The position numbers and the translations under genes are program-made. Below, in pieces: positions 51,332 to 59,313 of a stretch of DNA of 64,000 nt. A model generated the notes under the pieces. It worked only from the letters and a program-made list of their open reading frames with translations. It ran no database searches and was not told where the DNA came from. The first letter of the stretch is position 1. Each line of letters starts with the position of its first letter. Source of the DNA: Salinicola peritrichatus (GTDB lineage Bacteria > Pseudomonadota > Gammaproteobacteria > Pseudomonadales > Halomonadaceae); assembly GCF_003206715.1 (NCBI RefSeq), contig NZ_PZJU01000049.1:1-64000 (forward strand), read 5' to 3'.

Positions 51332-52188
51332 CACCATCCTCCGAGAAGCAGCGCCTGATAGCTTGCCATCAACGGCTTGCCGACCAACAGGGCGACCCAG
51401 CCAGCCAGCGCAATGTAGGGACCGAACGGCATCGGCTGATCGCGTGCGTGGCGCCGCAAGGCTACCAGAACGATGCCTACGATTGCACCGACGCCGGCGG
51501 AAAGCAGCAGCAACAACGGTAGATTCTGCCAGCCGAGCCAAGCGCCGAGCGCGGCCATCAACTTGAAATCACCATAGCCCATGCCTTCCTTGCCGGTGGT
51601 CAACTTGAACAGCCAGTAGACCGTCCACAGCGATACATAGCCGGCAATGGCGCCGAGCACGGCGCTTTCGAGCATCAGCGGTTCGAACAACCACTGATAG
51701 AGCAGGCCCGCCCATAGCAGCGGTAACGTCAGCGCGTCCGGCAACAATTGCGTGCGCCAGTCGATGACCGCCAACGCCAACAAGGTCAGACAGGCGCCGA
51801 TCAGCCACAGGCTCTGCCAGCCCGCTCCATGTAGCGCGATCACGGCGACGGCCAGCAGCGCCGAGACCAGTTCGACGAGCGGGTACTGAACGCTGATGGG
51901 CGTTCCGCACGCCGCGCAGCGACCACGGCGCTTCAGCCATCCGACCAGCGGAACGTTGTCATGCCAGGCAATGAAATTGCCACAGGCCGGGCAGTGGGAT
52001 CGCGGCGTCGCCAGGTTGTAGCGGGGCTGCGGCTCCGCTTCCAGTTCCAGCGCCGCCCGTGCTTCCGCTCGCCAACGTTGCATCAGCATCACCGGCAGCC
52101 GCACGATGACCACATTGAGAAAACTGCCCAGCACCGCGCCGAATACGAACGCCAATGGCCAAATAATCGAAGGGGACAGAGCGGACAA
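51331..52188 (-). CDS. pilD: Prepilin peptidase / N-methyltransferase PilD, TTG start
   Basis: A 285-residue inner-membrane aspartic peptidase that cleaves type IV prepilin leaders after Gly and methylates the new N terminus. Zinc motif CPAC...CAAC (residues about 70-105); the two catalytic Asp are in VIDWRTQLLPD and GMGYGDFKLM. About eight membrane helices. There is no ATG; TTG 52188 is chosen because CTGGAG is spaced six bases before it. A TTG at 52206 is the alternative. Confidence 0.93.
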   Translation of the reverse strand: MSALSPSIIWPLAFVFGAVLGSFLNVVIVRLPVMLMQRWRAEARAALELEAEPQPRYNLATPRSHCPACGNFIAWHDNVPLVGWLKRRGRCAACGTPISVQYPLVELVSALLAVAVIALHGAGWQSLWLIGACLTLLALAVIDWRTQLLPDALTLPLLWAGLLYQWLFEPLMLESAVLGAIAGYVSLWTVYWLFKLTTGKEGMGYGDFKLMAALGAWLGWQNLPLLLLLSAGVGAIVGIVLVALRRHARDQPMPFGPYIALAGWVALLVGKPLMASYQALLLGGW

Positions 52189-52194
52189 GACGAA

Positions 52195-52345
52195 CTCCAG
52201 GGGCAAGAAGAGCGTGACAAGAAGAAAGGGGTAAGAATGAAGAGGGAAGAGATAAGAAGGAAGACGTAAGAGGGAAGAAATTTTCTCATATCTTCAAGGT
52301 GCGAAGCACCGTTCTTCCTTCTTCTAGCGGCGTAGCCGCGGTTCT
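52195..52345. repeat. Hairpin/polypurine repeat, copy E2 (inverted to E1)
   Basis: On the plus strand: a purine tract (52200-52280; repeats of AAGAGGGAAGAGATAAGAAGG type), the hairpin GGTGC-GAA-GCACC (52298-52310), CGTTCTTCCTTCTTCTA, and the hairpin GCGGC-GTA-GCCGC (52327-52339). Its reverse complement aligns with E1, and both hairpin stems differ by paired changes. Fills the pilC-pilD gap. Confidence 0.75.
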
Positions 52346-52359
52346 CTACCCTTCGTTCT

Positions 52360-53586
52360 TCAGATCGCGGAGCCCATCTGGAAGATCGGCAAATACATCG
52401 ACGCCACCAGCCCTCCCACCATCACGCCCAATACCACGATGATGAATGGCTCCAGCAGCGAGGTGAGCGCATCGACCTGATTGTCGACCTCCTCCTCATA
52501 AAATTCAGCGACCTTGTCGAGCATGACGTCGAGTTCGCCGGACTCCTCGCCGATGCTGACCATCTGCACCGCCATGAGTGGGAAGACCTTGGTACGTCGC
52601 ATGGCGAAATTGAGCTGCTGACCGCTATCCACGTCTTCGCGAACGGCGGCGATCGCGCGTTGATGCACCCGATTGCCGGTGGCTCCGGCGGCGGTTTCGA
52701 GCGCTTCCACCAGCGGGATGCCGGCATTGAAGGTGGTCGCCAGGGTGCGCGAGAAGCGTGCGATCGATCCCTTGTCGACGATATTGCCGAGCACTGGCAG
52801 CTTGAGCATCAACTGATGCAGGCGGTATGCGAAGCCCGGCGAGCGAGCCGCCGCCTGACGCATGCCGAACACGAGCAGCGCCACCGCCAGGATCGCCTGC
52901 CACCAGTAAGCCTGGGTCAGTTCGGAGAGATGAATGGTGAAACGCGTGAACGCCGGCAATTCAGCGCCGAAGCCCGCGAACAGACTTTCGAACTGGGGCA
53001 CGACCTTGACCAGCAGTAGCGCAGTCACTCCCAGGCCCACCAGGATGACGGCGGCGGGATAATAGAGCGCTTTCTTGACCCGTCCCTTGAGGGTTTCGAC
53101 CTTCTCGCGATAGCTGGCGACGCGCTCCAGCATCTTGTCCAGCGCACCGGACTGTTCGCCGGCCGCCACCATGTTGACGAACATCCGATCGAACCTCGTC
53201 GGATGCTTGGCCAGCGCTTCCGAGAAACTCGCTCCGGCGCTGATGTCGTTGGCGAGGGTTTCGACAAGGTTGCGCATGGCCGGATTCTTGAGCGTCTCGC
53301 CGACCACCTTGCAGCCCTGCAACAACGGGACGCCGGCACGGATCATCGTCGCCAGCTGGCGGGCGAATAGGGTCACGTCGCGGGAGCGGATGCGCCCGAG
53401 GCCGAACAGGCCGGACTTGCGGCTAATGCGCTTGACGATGATCTTCTGCCGGGCAAGCTCCTGGCGAACCTCGCCGATGTCGCCGGCGATCAGCTCGCCG
53501 CTGACCATCTCGCCGCGAAGATTCTTGCCGCGCCAGTGCCAGCGGTGCATGACGAGACGCTTGGGTGGCTTGAGCGTGGTAGCCAT
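52360..53586 (-). CDS. pilC: Type IV pilus platform protein PilC
   Basis: A 408-residue inner-membrane protein of the PilC/GspF family with two T2SSF repeats (about 75-200 and 280-400) and three membrane helices. Typical blocks: FARQLATMIRAGVPLLQGC, MVAAGEQSGALDKMLERVA, GESGELDVMLDKVAEFYEEE and LEPFIIVVLGVMVGGLVASM. It links the pilus fibre to the PilB motor. AGGAAA precedes the ATG. Confidence 0.95.
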   Translation of the reverse strand: MATTLKPPKRLVMHRWHWRGKNLRGEMVSGELIAGDIGEVRQELARQKIIVKRISRKSGLFGLGRIRSRDVTLFARQLATMIRAGVPLLQGCKVVGETLKNPAMRNLVETLANDISAGASFSEALAKHPTRFDRMFVNMVAAGEQSGALDKMLERVASYREKVETLKGRVKKALYYPAAVILVGLGVTALLLVKVVPQFESLFAGFGAELPAFTRFTIHLSELTQAYWWQAILAVALLVFGMRQAAARSPGFAYRLHQLMLKLPVLGNIVDKGSIARFSRTLATTFNAGIPLVEALETAAGATGNRVHQRAIAAVREDVDSGQQLNFAMRRTKVFPLMAVQMVSIGEESGELDVMLDKVAEFYEEEVDNQVDALTSLLEPFIIVVLGVMVGGLVASMYLPIFQMGSAI

Positions 53587-53653
53587 AGTATTTCCTGGAA
53601 GTTCGGCGGGCGTCGGTGCGGTGTTATCTCATCGGCCTCTGCACGACCGCACA

Positions 53654-55381
53654 TCAATCCGTGGTGACCCGGTTGATCTCCTCGAGATTGGTCAGGCCTT
53701 GAAGCACCTTGTCGATGCCGCTCTGACGCAAGCCGGGGTAGCCCTCTTCGCGGGCCAGCCGGGCGAGTTCCAGGGCGTGGCTGCCGTTCATGATCAACTG
53801 GCTCATGGCATCGCTCACGGGTACCACTTCATAGATGCCGATGCGCCCCTTGTAGCCGAGGGTGCAGTGATCGCAGCCAACGGCGCGGTAGAGCGTGGCC
53901 TCGGCCAGGCGCTCGCGGGAAACGCCTTCCTGCAGCAGCACCTCGTCGGGAATTTCCGCCGGCGTCTTGCAGCGAGGGCAGAGCAGGCGCGCCAGTCGCT
54001 GGGCGATGATCAGCGACACGGAACTGGCGACATTGAAGCTGGCGACGCCCATGTTGCGCAGGCGTGTCAGGGTTTCGGCGGCCGAATTGGTGTGCAGCGT
54101 CGACAGCACCAGGTGGCCGGTCTGGGCCGCCTTCACCGCGATCTCGGCGGTTTCCAGATCGCGGATCTCGCCGACCATCACCACATCCGGGTCCTGGCGC
54201 AGAAAGGCGCGCAGGGCGCTGGCGAAATCCAGGCCGATGCGTGGCTGCACGTTGACCTGGTTGATACCGGGCATCTTGAGTTCGACCGGATCCTCGGCGG
54301 TGGAGATGTTGCGCTCTTCGGTATTGAGCAGGTTGATGCCGGTATAGAGCGTGACCGTCTTGCCGCTACCGGTGGGGCCGGTGACCAGAATCATGCCCTG
54401 GGGTTCGGCCAGCACCGCCTCGAACAGCTTGCGTTGATCCGGCGTGAAACCCAGCGCGTCGATACCCCAGCTGGCGCTCTGGGCATCCAGCAGTCGCAGC
54501 ACGATCTTCTCGCCGAAGACCGTCGGCAGGGTGCTGACGCGAAAATCGACGGCGCGCTTGGCATCGAGGCGAAGCTTCATCGAGCCATCCTGCGGCAGGC
54601 GACGTTCGGAGATATCGAGGCGTGCCATGACCTTGAGCCGCGCCGCCAGCCGGGTGCGCAGGTTGAGCGGCGGGCGCGCAATCTCCAGGAGCATGCCGTC
54701 GATGCGGAAGCGAACCCGGTAGCTCGATTCGTAGGGCTCGAAGTGAACGTCGGAAGCGCCGCGGTGAATGGCGTCGCGCAGGATCTTGTTGACGAAGCGC
54801 ACGATCGGTTCGTCATTCTCGGCACGATTGTCGAACGCCGCCGCCTCACGCTCGAGATCGATCTCGCTGGTATCCAGCGTCACCGCATCGCTGGCTTCGT
54901 CCAGTGCCTCCAGCATGCCGGAGGTTTCCTGACGCTGGTAGCGTTTGATCAGCGCCCGCTCCAACTGATCGAAAGCGACCAATACGCCCTCGATCGTCAG
55001 TCCGGTGGTGAACTGCAGCTCATCGAGTTTGGCCAGGGTCGAGGGAAAGGCGATCGCTACGGTGAGGCGGCGGTCGTCGCGGGCCAGCGGCAGGACCTGA
55101 AAGCGGCGAATGACCTTGTCGGCCACCGGTTCGATGATCGGCAGTTTGTCCCAGTCGACATGCTGGAGGTCGAGGAAGGGCAAGCCATATTCGCGGGCGG
55201 CGAGCACCCCCGCCTCGCGAGCATCGACCCGGCCGTTGCGGACCAGGAACTCGATCAGGGTCTGCTGCGCCTCGGCGGCATCCTTCAACGCCCGATCGCA
55301 CGCCTCGGCAGTGATCAGGTGATGATCGATAAAGCGCTGGGCAAGGCCGCTCTGCGCCCGCTGGGTCATGGCTTCCGGCAT
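53654..55381 (-). CDS. pilB: Type IV pilus extension ATPase PilB
   Basis: A 575-residue GspE/PilB-family hexameric ATPase. MshEN/GspE-N domain in the first 160 residues; Walker A GPTGSGKTVTLY, Asp box, Walker B QDPDVVMVGEIRDLETAEIA. The zinc tetracysteine is CPRC...CDHC (near residue 480-510). It powers pilin addition. The start is ATG 55381 or 55369 (MTQRAQSG), the latter with GGAAG close by. Divergent from pilA over 261 bases. Confidence 0.95.
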   Translation of the reverse strand: MPEAMTQRAQSGLAQRFIDHHLITAEACDRALKDAAEAQQTLIEFLVRNGRVDAREAGVLAAREYGLPFLDLQHVDWDKLPIIEPVADKVIRRFQVLPLARDDRRLTVAIAFPSTLAKLDELQFTTGLTIEGVLVAFDQLERALIKRYQRQETSGMLEALDEASDAVTLDTSEIDLEREAAAFDNRAENDEPIVRFVNKILRDAIHRGASDVHFEPYESSYRVRFRIDGMLLEIARPPLNLRTRLAARLKVMARLDISERRLPQDGSMKLRLDAKRAVDFRVSTLPTVFGEKIVLRLLDAQSASWGIDALGFTPDQRKLFEAVLAEPQGMILVTGPTGSGKTVTLYTGINLLNTEERNISTAEDPVELKMPGINQVNVQPRIGLDFASALRAFLRQDPDVVMVGEIRDLETAEIAVKAAQTGHLVLSTLHTNSAAETLTRLRNMGVASFNVASSVSLIIAQRLARLLCPRCKTPAEIPDEVLLQEGVSRERLAEATLYRAVGCDHCTLGYKGRIGIYEVVPVSDAMSQLIMNGSHALELARLAREEGYPGLRQSGIDKVLQGLTNLEEINRVTTD

Positions 55382-55642
55382 CGAGGGCTACCGCCTGGTG
55401 ATAGAAATGAACGCCGCACCGTCGGCGCGCATACCCTGGCTATCGGCGAGTGCGATTTTTTCTTAAGGGACCTTCCGCAGCTGCCGATAAGTCACGTGGA
55501 GTGTAATATAAGGTAACTATGCGTATCTATTCGTACCGGAATCAACGCTGACGAAGACGGTGCGCAGAGGGGAAGGCATTCGGACGGACTGGCAAGCGGC
55601 GCCATGACGGCCGGCTCAACATCGGCAAGGCAGGGAACATCC

Positions 55643-56134
55643 ATGCAACAGCAGAAATCTCATTACCAGGCATACCGGCAGGGCGGCTTCACCCTGATCG
55701 AACTGATGATCGTCGTCGCCATCATCGGCATCCTCGCCGCGATTGCGATCCCGCAGTATCAGGCCTACGTAGCGCGTTCAGAAGCTGCTTCGGGGCTGGC
55801 TACGCTCAGAGGAATTCAAACTAGCGCCGAGAACGCGATTCTAAGCGGCAATGAGCTGACGTTTAACGACGAATCAGGAACTGGTACGCTCGGAATTAAA
55901 GATGACGCAAATAGTCTTGGCACGATCTCACGAACACCAGAATCCGGCGTAGTGGGTGAAGATGGCGAGGCGACTCTGAAATTTACTTACAAAGCCGCTG
56001 GGGTGAGCCCCGATCTGCAAAACAAGGTCATAACCTATTCGCGCGACGGCGATGGTAACTGGAGCTGTTCGACCGATATTCTCGACGATTACACGCCAAA
56101 AGGCTGTGACTCAACGAACAACGGTACTGAATAA
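55643..56134 (+). CDS. pilA: Type IV major pilin PilA
   Basis: A 163-residue type IVa prepilin. The leader is 15 residues, cut at GG-FTLIELM by PilD; Glu5 of the mature protein is present, followed by the hydrophobic helix [23 protein letters not shown]-terminal Cys pair ([14 protein letters not shown]) closes the disulfide loop. AGGGAA precedes the ATG at 55643. The region after the helix uses more A/T-rich codons than all neighbours, as expected of a diversifying or exchanged pilin. The upstream gap holds an A/T-rich stretch near 55500 but no convincing sigma-54 site. Confidence 0.95.
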   Translation: MQQQKSHYQAYRQGGFTLIELMIVVAIIGILAAIAIPQYQAYVARSEAASGLATLRGIQTSAENAILSGNELTFNDESGTGTLGIKDDANSLGTISRTPESGVVGEDGEATLKFTYKAAGVSPDLQNKVITYSRDGDGNWSCSTDILDDYTPKGCDSTNNGTE

Positions 56135-56142
56135 ATTTCTCG

Positions 56143-56170
56143 GGCCGGCACTCGCCGGCCTTTCTCTTTC
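56143..56170 (+). terminator. Terminator of pilA
   Basis: A perfect stem GGCCGGC-ACTC-GCCGGCC starts 8 bases after the pilA stop and runs into TTTCTCTTTC. The T-run is broken by C but should serve. Confidence 0.8.
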
Positions 56171-56222
56171 TTCTCTCTTCCTTCTCTCTTCCTTCTTATA
56201 ACTTACAGCTTAAAGCTTACCG
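56160..56222. repeat. Polypyrimidine tract after pilA (E-family-like)
   Basis: An almost pure C/T run (TTTCTCTTTCTTCTCTCTTCC then CTTCTCTCTTCCTTCTTATA), followed by ACTTACAGCTTAAAGCTTACCGCTTA. The C/T part matches the pyrimidine arm of E1 and E2, but the hairpin part is absent, so this is at most a partial copy. Confidence 0.45.
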
Positions 56223-56223
56223 C

Positions 56224-56508
56224 TTAATAAAGCGCCTTCTCTTCCCCCACGACCTCCCGCAGTACCTCCAGAAACAGCTTGTCCGCATCCGAATGCTCGG
56301 CCGGATCTTCGGGGATATGCACGCTGGTGGTGGCGGAGATCTCGTTGGCGATCGCCGCCCAGGCCCTGGGGTCGTTGCTGCCGTCCGAATGGTGCTTGGC
56401 GATGGCCAGCGAGGTTTCCAGAATGCCGGGCTCCTGCAGCAGTTTCTTGATGAAGGCGCGCAGTTCCTGAATTACGCGGACCTTCTGCATTTCCGAAGCG
56501 GAACTCAT
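56224..56508 (-). CDS. Hypothetical protein, 94 residues
   Basis: A cytoplasmic, acidic 94-residue protein with no signal peptide or membrane segment. A helical start (MQKVRVIQELRAFIKKLLQE) is followed by SLAIAKHH, a DPRAWAAIANEIS segment and an acidic end. GGAGAG precedes the ATG, so it is probably a real gene. I do not recognise the family. It lies convergent to pilA and divergent from trkH; nothing in the context fixes a role. Confidence 0.65.
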   Translation of the reverse strand: MSSASEMQKVRVIQELRAFIKKLLQEPGILETSLAIAKHHSDGSNDPRAWAAIANEISATTSVHIPEDPAEHSDADKLFLEVLREVVGEEKALY

Positions 56509-56725
56509 GTGACTCTCCTGCTTTTCATAGACGGATCGCGTTCTCGGCCTCGCCGCTCTCGTTGCTAGCCGTCGGCGCGGCGAGATATTGGCGCCACGAT
56601 ATCACAGGGCGGGCGTGGCGCGCCCGAGGCAAGCGTTGAGACGCGCTGGTGGTGTCCTCGGGCTCGCGATTGGCCTATGATCGCCCCTCGTCGCCTCTCT
56701 CGCTTCGAAGGGAAAGGGGCGCCGG

Positions 56726-58201
56726 ATGGGCGCGAAAGGGAGAGAGACTTTGCTGGACGCCAAACCGATTCTCAAAGTTCTGGCGCTGTTGCTGGTCGTG
56801 CTGGCGGCGTTCATGATTCCGCCGATCGTGCTGTTGGGGCTGGAGAGCGACCCCGATCTGTGGGCGTTTCTCAAATCGCTGGCGTTGGTGGCAACGGTCT
56901 CGGTGGGGTTGCTGGTCTGGACCTGGCGTACACCGGTCGAGCTGAAGACCCGGGACATGTTCGTGCTTACCACCTTGAGCTGGGTGTCGATCAGCGCCTT
57001 CGCCAGCCTGCCGCTGATTCTCGGCGCGCCGCAGCTTTCGTTCACCGACGCGGTATTCGAATCGGTCTCGGCAATCACCACCACCGGCTCCACGGTGCTG
57101 ACGAAGATCGAACTGCTTTCCGACGGGCTCAAGCTGTGGCGTGGACTGATGCAGTGGCTGGGCGGCATCGGCATCATCGTCATGGCGATCGCCATTCTGC
57201 CGTTTTTGAAGGTGGGGGGAATGCGCCTGTTCCAGACCGAATCCTCGGACTGGTCGGATAAGGTGCTGCCCCGGGCGGGCGGGATCGCCAAGGCGTCGAC
57301 GGTGATCTATCTCGGCTTCACGCTGGCCGCGATCTTGTGCTACCGGCTTGCCGGCATGGGCACGTTGGACGCGATCGTCCATGCCATGAGCTCTGTCTCC
57401 ACCGGTGGCTTCGCCAACTATGACGCCTCCTTCGGCATCTATCGGGATCGGCCGGTGATTCTGTGGCTCGGGTGCCTGTTCATGCTTGCCGGGGCGTTGC
57501 CGTTCGTGCTCTACATCCGCCTGGTACGCGACAGTCGCGGTGCGCTGTGGCAGGACCAGCAGGTGCGCGGCCTGGTCATGGTGTTGGCCATCGTGATCGG
57601 CGTATTGACGCTCTACCGCATGCTGGCTTTCGGCGAGGTACCGTTCGCGGCGCTGACGGCGGTGGCGTTCAACGTGATTTCGGTGGTCACCACCACCGGC
57701 TATTCCAGCGAGGATTACAGTCTGTGGGGCCCGCTGGCGGTGACGACTTTCTTCTTCATTACCTTCATCGGTGGTTGTAGCGGTTCGACCAGCGGCGGGA
57801 TGAAGATCTTCCGCTTCCAGATCGGCGGGTTGATGTTGCTCAACCAGCTGCGCTATCTGGTCCATCCCAGCGGTGTCTTCGCTCAGCGCTATAACGGCCG
57901 GCCGCTCAATGACGAGGTGGTGCGGGCGGTCATCGCTTTCTCGTTCTTCTTCTTCCTGACGTTTGCGGTACTGGCATTGGCGCTGGCCGCGATGGGACTC
58001 GACATGGTCACCGCCATTACCGGCGCGGCCACCGCATTGGCCAACGTCGGGCCCGGCCTCGGCGAGACTATCGGTCCGGCCGGCAACTTCCTCAGTCTGC
58101 CGGCCGCCGCCAAGTGGCTGCTATGTGTCGGCATGCTGATGGGGCGTCTGGAGATCCTGACTGTGTTGTTGTTACTTATGCCGTTCTTCTGGCGCAAGTA
58201 A
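56726..58201 (+). CDS. trkH: Trk-type potassium uptake membrane protein TrkH/TrkI
   Basis: A 491-residue K+ channel-like subunit with four pore repeats: ITTTGSTVL, SSVSTGGFANY, VTTTGYSSEDY and ALANVGPGLGE, each with the selectivity-filter Gly. It works with the NAD-binding ring protein TrkA, not in this window. ATG 56726 has AAAGGGG upstream; a TTG at 56750 with GGGAGAG is nearly as good and would remove eight residues. Halophiles such as Halomonas elongata use TrkH and TrkI for osmotic K+ uptake; which one this is cannot be told here. Followed by repeat D. Confidence 0.93.
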   Translation: MGAKGRETLLDAKPILKVLALLLVVLAAFMIPPIVLLGLESDPDLWAFLKSLALVATVSVGLLVWTWRTPVELKTRDMFVLTTLSWVSISAFASLPLILGAPQLSFTDAVFESVSAITTTGSTVLTKIELLSDGLKLWRGLMQWLGGIGIIVMAIAILPFLKVGGMRLFQTESSDWSDKVLPRAGGIAKASTVIYLGFTLAAILCYRLAGMGTLDAIVHAMSSVSTGGFANYDASFGIYRDRPVILWLGCLFMLAGALPFVLYIRLVRDSRGALWQDQQVRGLVMVLAIVIGVLTLYRMLAFGEVPFAALTAVAFNVISVVTTTGYSSEDYSLWGPLAVTTFFFITFIGGCSGSTSGGMKIFRFQIGGLMLLNQLRYLVHPSGVFAQRYNGRPLNDEVVRAVIAFSFFFFLTFAVLALALAAMGLDMVTAITGAATALANVGPGLGETIGPAGNFLSLPAAAKWLLCVGMLMGRLEILTVLLLLMPFFWRK

Positions 58202-58402
58202 GAGGGTATTTACAAAAGGGCTGCACTTGGCAATACGGCGTTGAGTCGGAGCTCCGCGGAGACAACAGCCGGAGGCTGGCCCGTAGGGAGAGCGAAGCGA
58301 GTCAATCATCCTCAAAATGCTCATTTACCCCGTGTAAACTCCGCTTTTTCGTTCGATTTCGCCTTGTCTTGCCTTCGTTCGCCTATTTTGTAAACACCCT
58401 CT
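58201..58402. repeat. Palindromic intergenic repeat, copy D (long form)
   Basis: The outer ends AGAGGGTATTTACAAAA (58201) and TTTTGTAAACACCCTCT (ending 58402) pair over 17 bases with one G-T. Inside are CGGAGCTCCG (self-complementary), CAGCC-GGA-GGCTG, GAGCGAAGCGA and the core AATGCTCATTTAC..GTAAACTCCGC. It starts on the last base of the trkH stop and ends 12 bases before the stop of the convergent kinase gene. Confidence 0.88.
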
Positions 58403-58414
58403 AAGCGCATTGCG

Positions 58415-59131
58415 TCATGAATCCTTGCGCTCGGGCATCGAGGCCAGGCGTCGCTTCAGGCGTGGCAACAGACGTCGCTTCCAGGTGCGCTGTAGCGACT
58501 GCTGCCAAGCCGGCTTGCGTCGCAGGCGGATTTCCTCAGGTGTCAGCGCCTCTCCGGTCAGCCGGGTCTTGAACTTGAGCCCGCCGGCGAGATCGCTGCG
58601 CCGCATCGGGCGCAGCAGAAAGCGCAGCAAGCGGCCGCCGGGGAGGTAAAACGCCGAGGCGAAATCGATCAGCACTACCCGGCCACGGCTCAGTATCACG
58701 TTGGAACCACGTATGTCGTTATGCACGATCGAGGCGCCGTGGAGCGAGGCCAGTGCCGCCATCAACTGGGCAAAATAGACTGGGTTGGCGGGATTCGCCG
58801 CTTCGCTGAGCATCTCGCCGGGAATGTATTCCAGCAACAATGTGAGCTTGCCTAGCTGGCCGATCACACGCGGGGCGTGGGGCCAATGATGCAGCCGCTT
58901 CAGAATGCTTGCCTCGTGTCGCAGCAACAGACGCGCCGGCAGGGCCAGCCAGGTGCCGGCATAGCGTTGATAATCCTTGCAGATGACGGGCTCGCCGGCA
59001 TGGATGGTGAGTAGGACATCCGCTTTGAGCAGACCGTGGCCGTGCTGCAGGGTGACGGGCGGTGACAGGGGATTGGCGAAGTTGCCTGTCACGACGCCCT
59101 GCGGATTCTCGAGTAGGGGTAGTGAGTCCAT
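58415..59131 (-). CDS. Protein-kinase-fold protein, RIO/Kdo-kinase-like
   Basis: A 238-residue protein with a minimal kinase fold. A Lys in EPVICKDYQRY and a Glu in LLRHEASILKRL suit the ATP-binding lobe. The catalytic loop is SIVHNDIRGSNVILS (His-x-Asp...Asn), and the metal-binding DF is in VVLIDFASAF instead of DFG. This is the pattern of RIO-like and LPS core-sugar kinases (KdkA, WaaP, InaA). The C terminus is strongly basic. A role in LPS core phosphorylation is a guess from the fold. No clear partner gene adjoins it. Confidence 0.7.
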   Translation of the reverse strand: MDSLPLLENPQGVVTGNFANPLSPPVTLQHGHGLLKADVLLTIHAGEPVICKDYQRYAGTWLALPARLLLRHEASILKRLHHWPHAPRVIGQLGKLTLLLEYIPGEMLSEAANPANPVYFAQLMAALASLHGASIVHNDIRGSNVILSRGRVVLIDFASAFYLPGGRLLRFLLRPMRRSDLAGGLKFKTRLTGEALTPEEIRLRRKPAWQQSLQRTWKRRLLPRLKRRLASMPERKDS

Positions 59132-59313
59132 GACAATACCGGAAAATTATAAACAAACTAATTAGCATACTATATTTAAGTTTATTTTAAGGAAACATTG
59201 TTCACGGCGCCAGTCCCCCGAGTCGGCAAGCCGACCCGGAGAGGCAATGGGCGGGAGGAATGCCGATGGAGCCATCGGCGAGGCCAATGAAGCAGGCGAG
59301 GCTTGCGTATTGC
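59132..59313. other. A/T-rich gap between kinase and acyltransferase genes
   Basis: 59140-59205 is strikingly A/T-rich (ATTATAAACAAACTAATTAG and more) in a GC-rich window. On the minus strand TATAAT (59151-59146) could be a -10 for the kinase gene, but no good -35 is seen at 16-18 bases. The rest shows no gene. Such patches often bind H-NS-like proteins; that is inference. Confidence 0.4.

Noticed and set aside
55441-55510. Sigma-54 promoter for pilA
   Set aside because: pilA often uses sigma-54, but the only GG-N10-GC here (near 55467-55480) misses most consensus bases; not called.
53135-55516. 793-codon open frame antisense to pilC and pilB
   Set aside because: Exact shadow of two well-supported genes; repeated low-information composition typical of reversed GC-rich codons.
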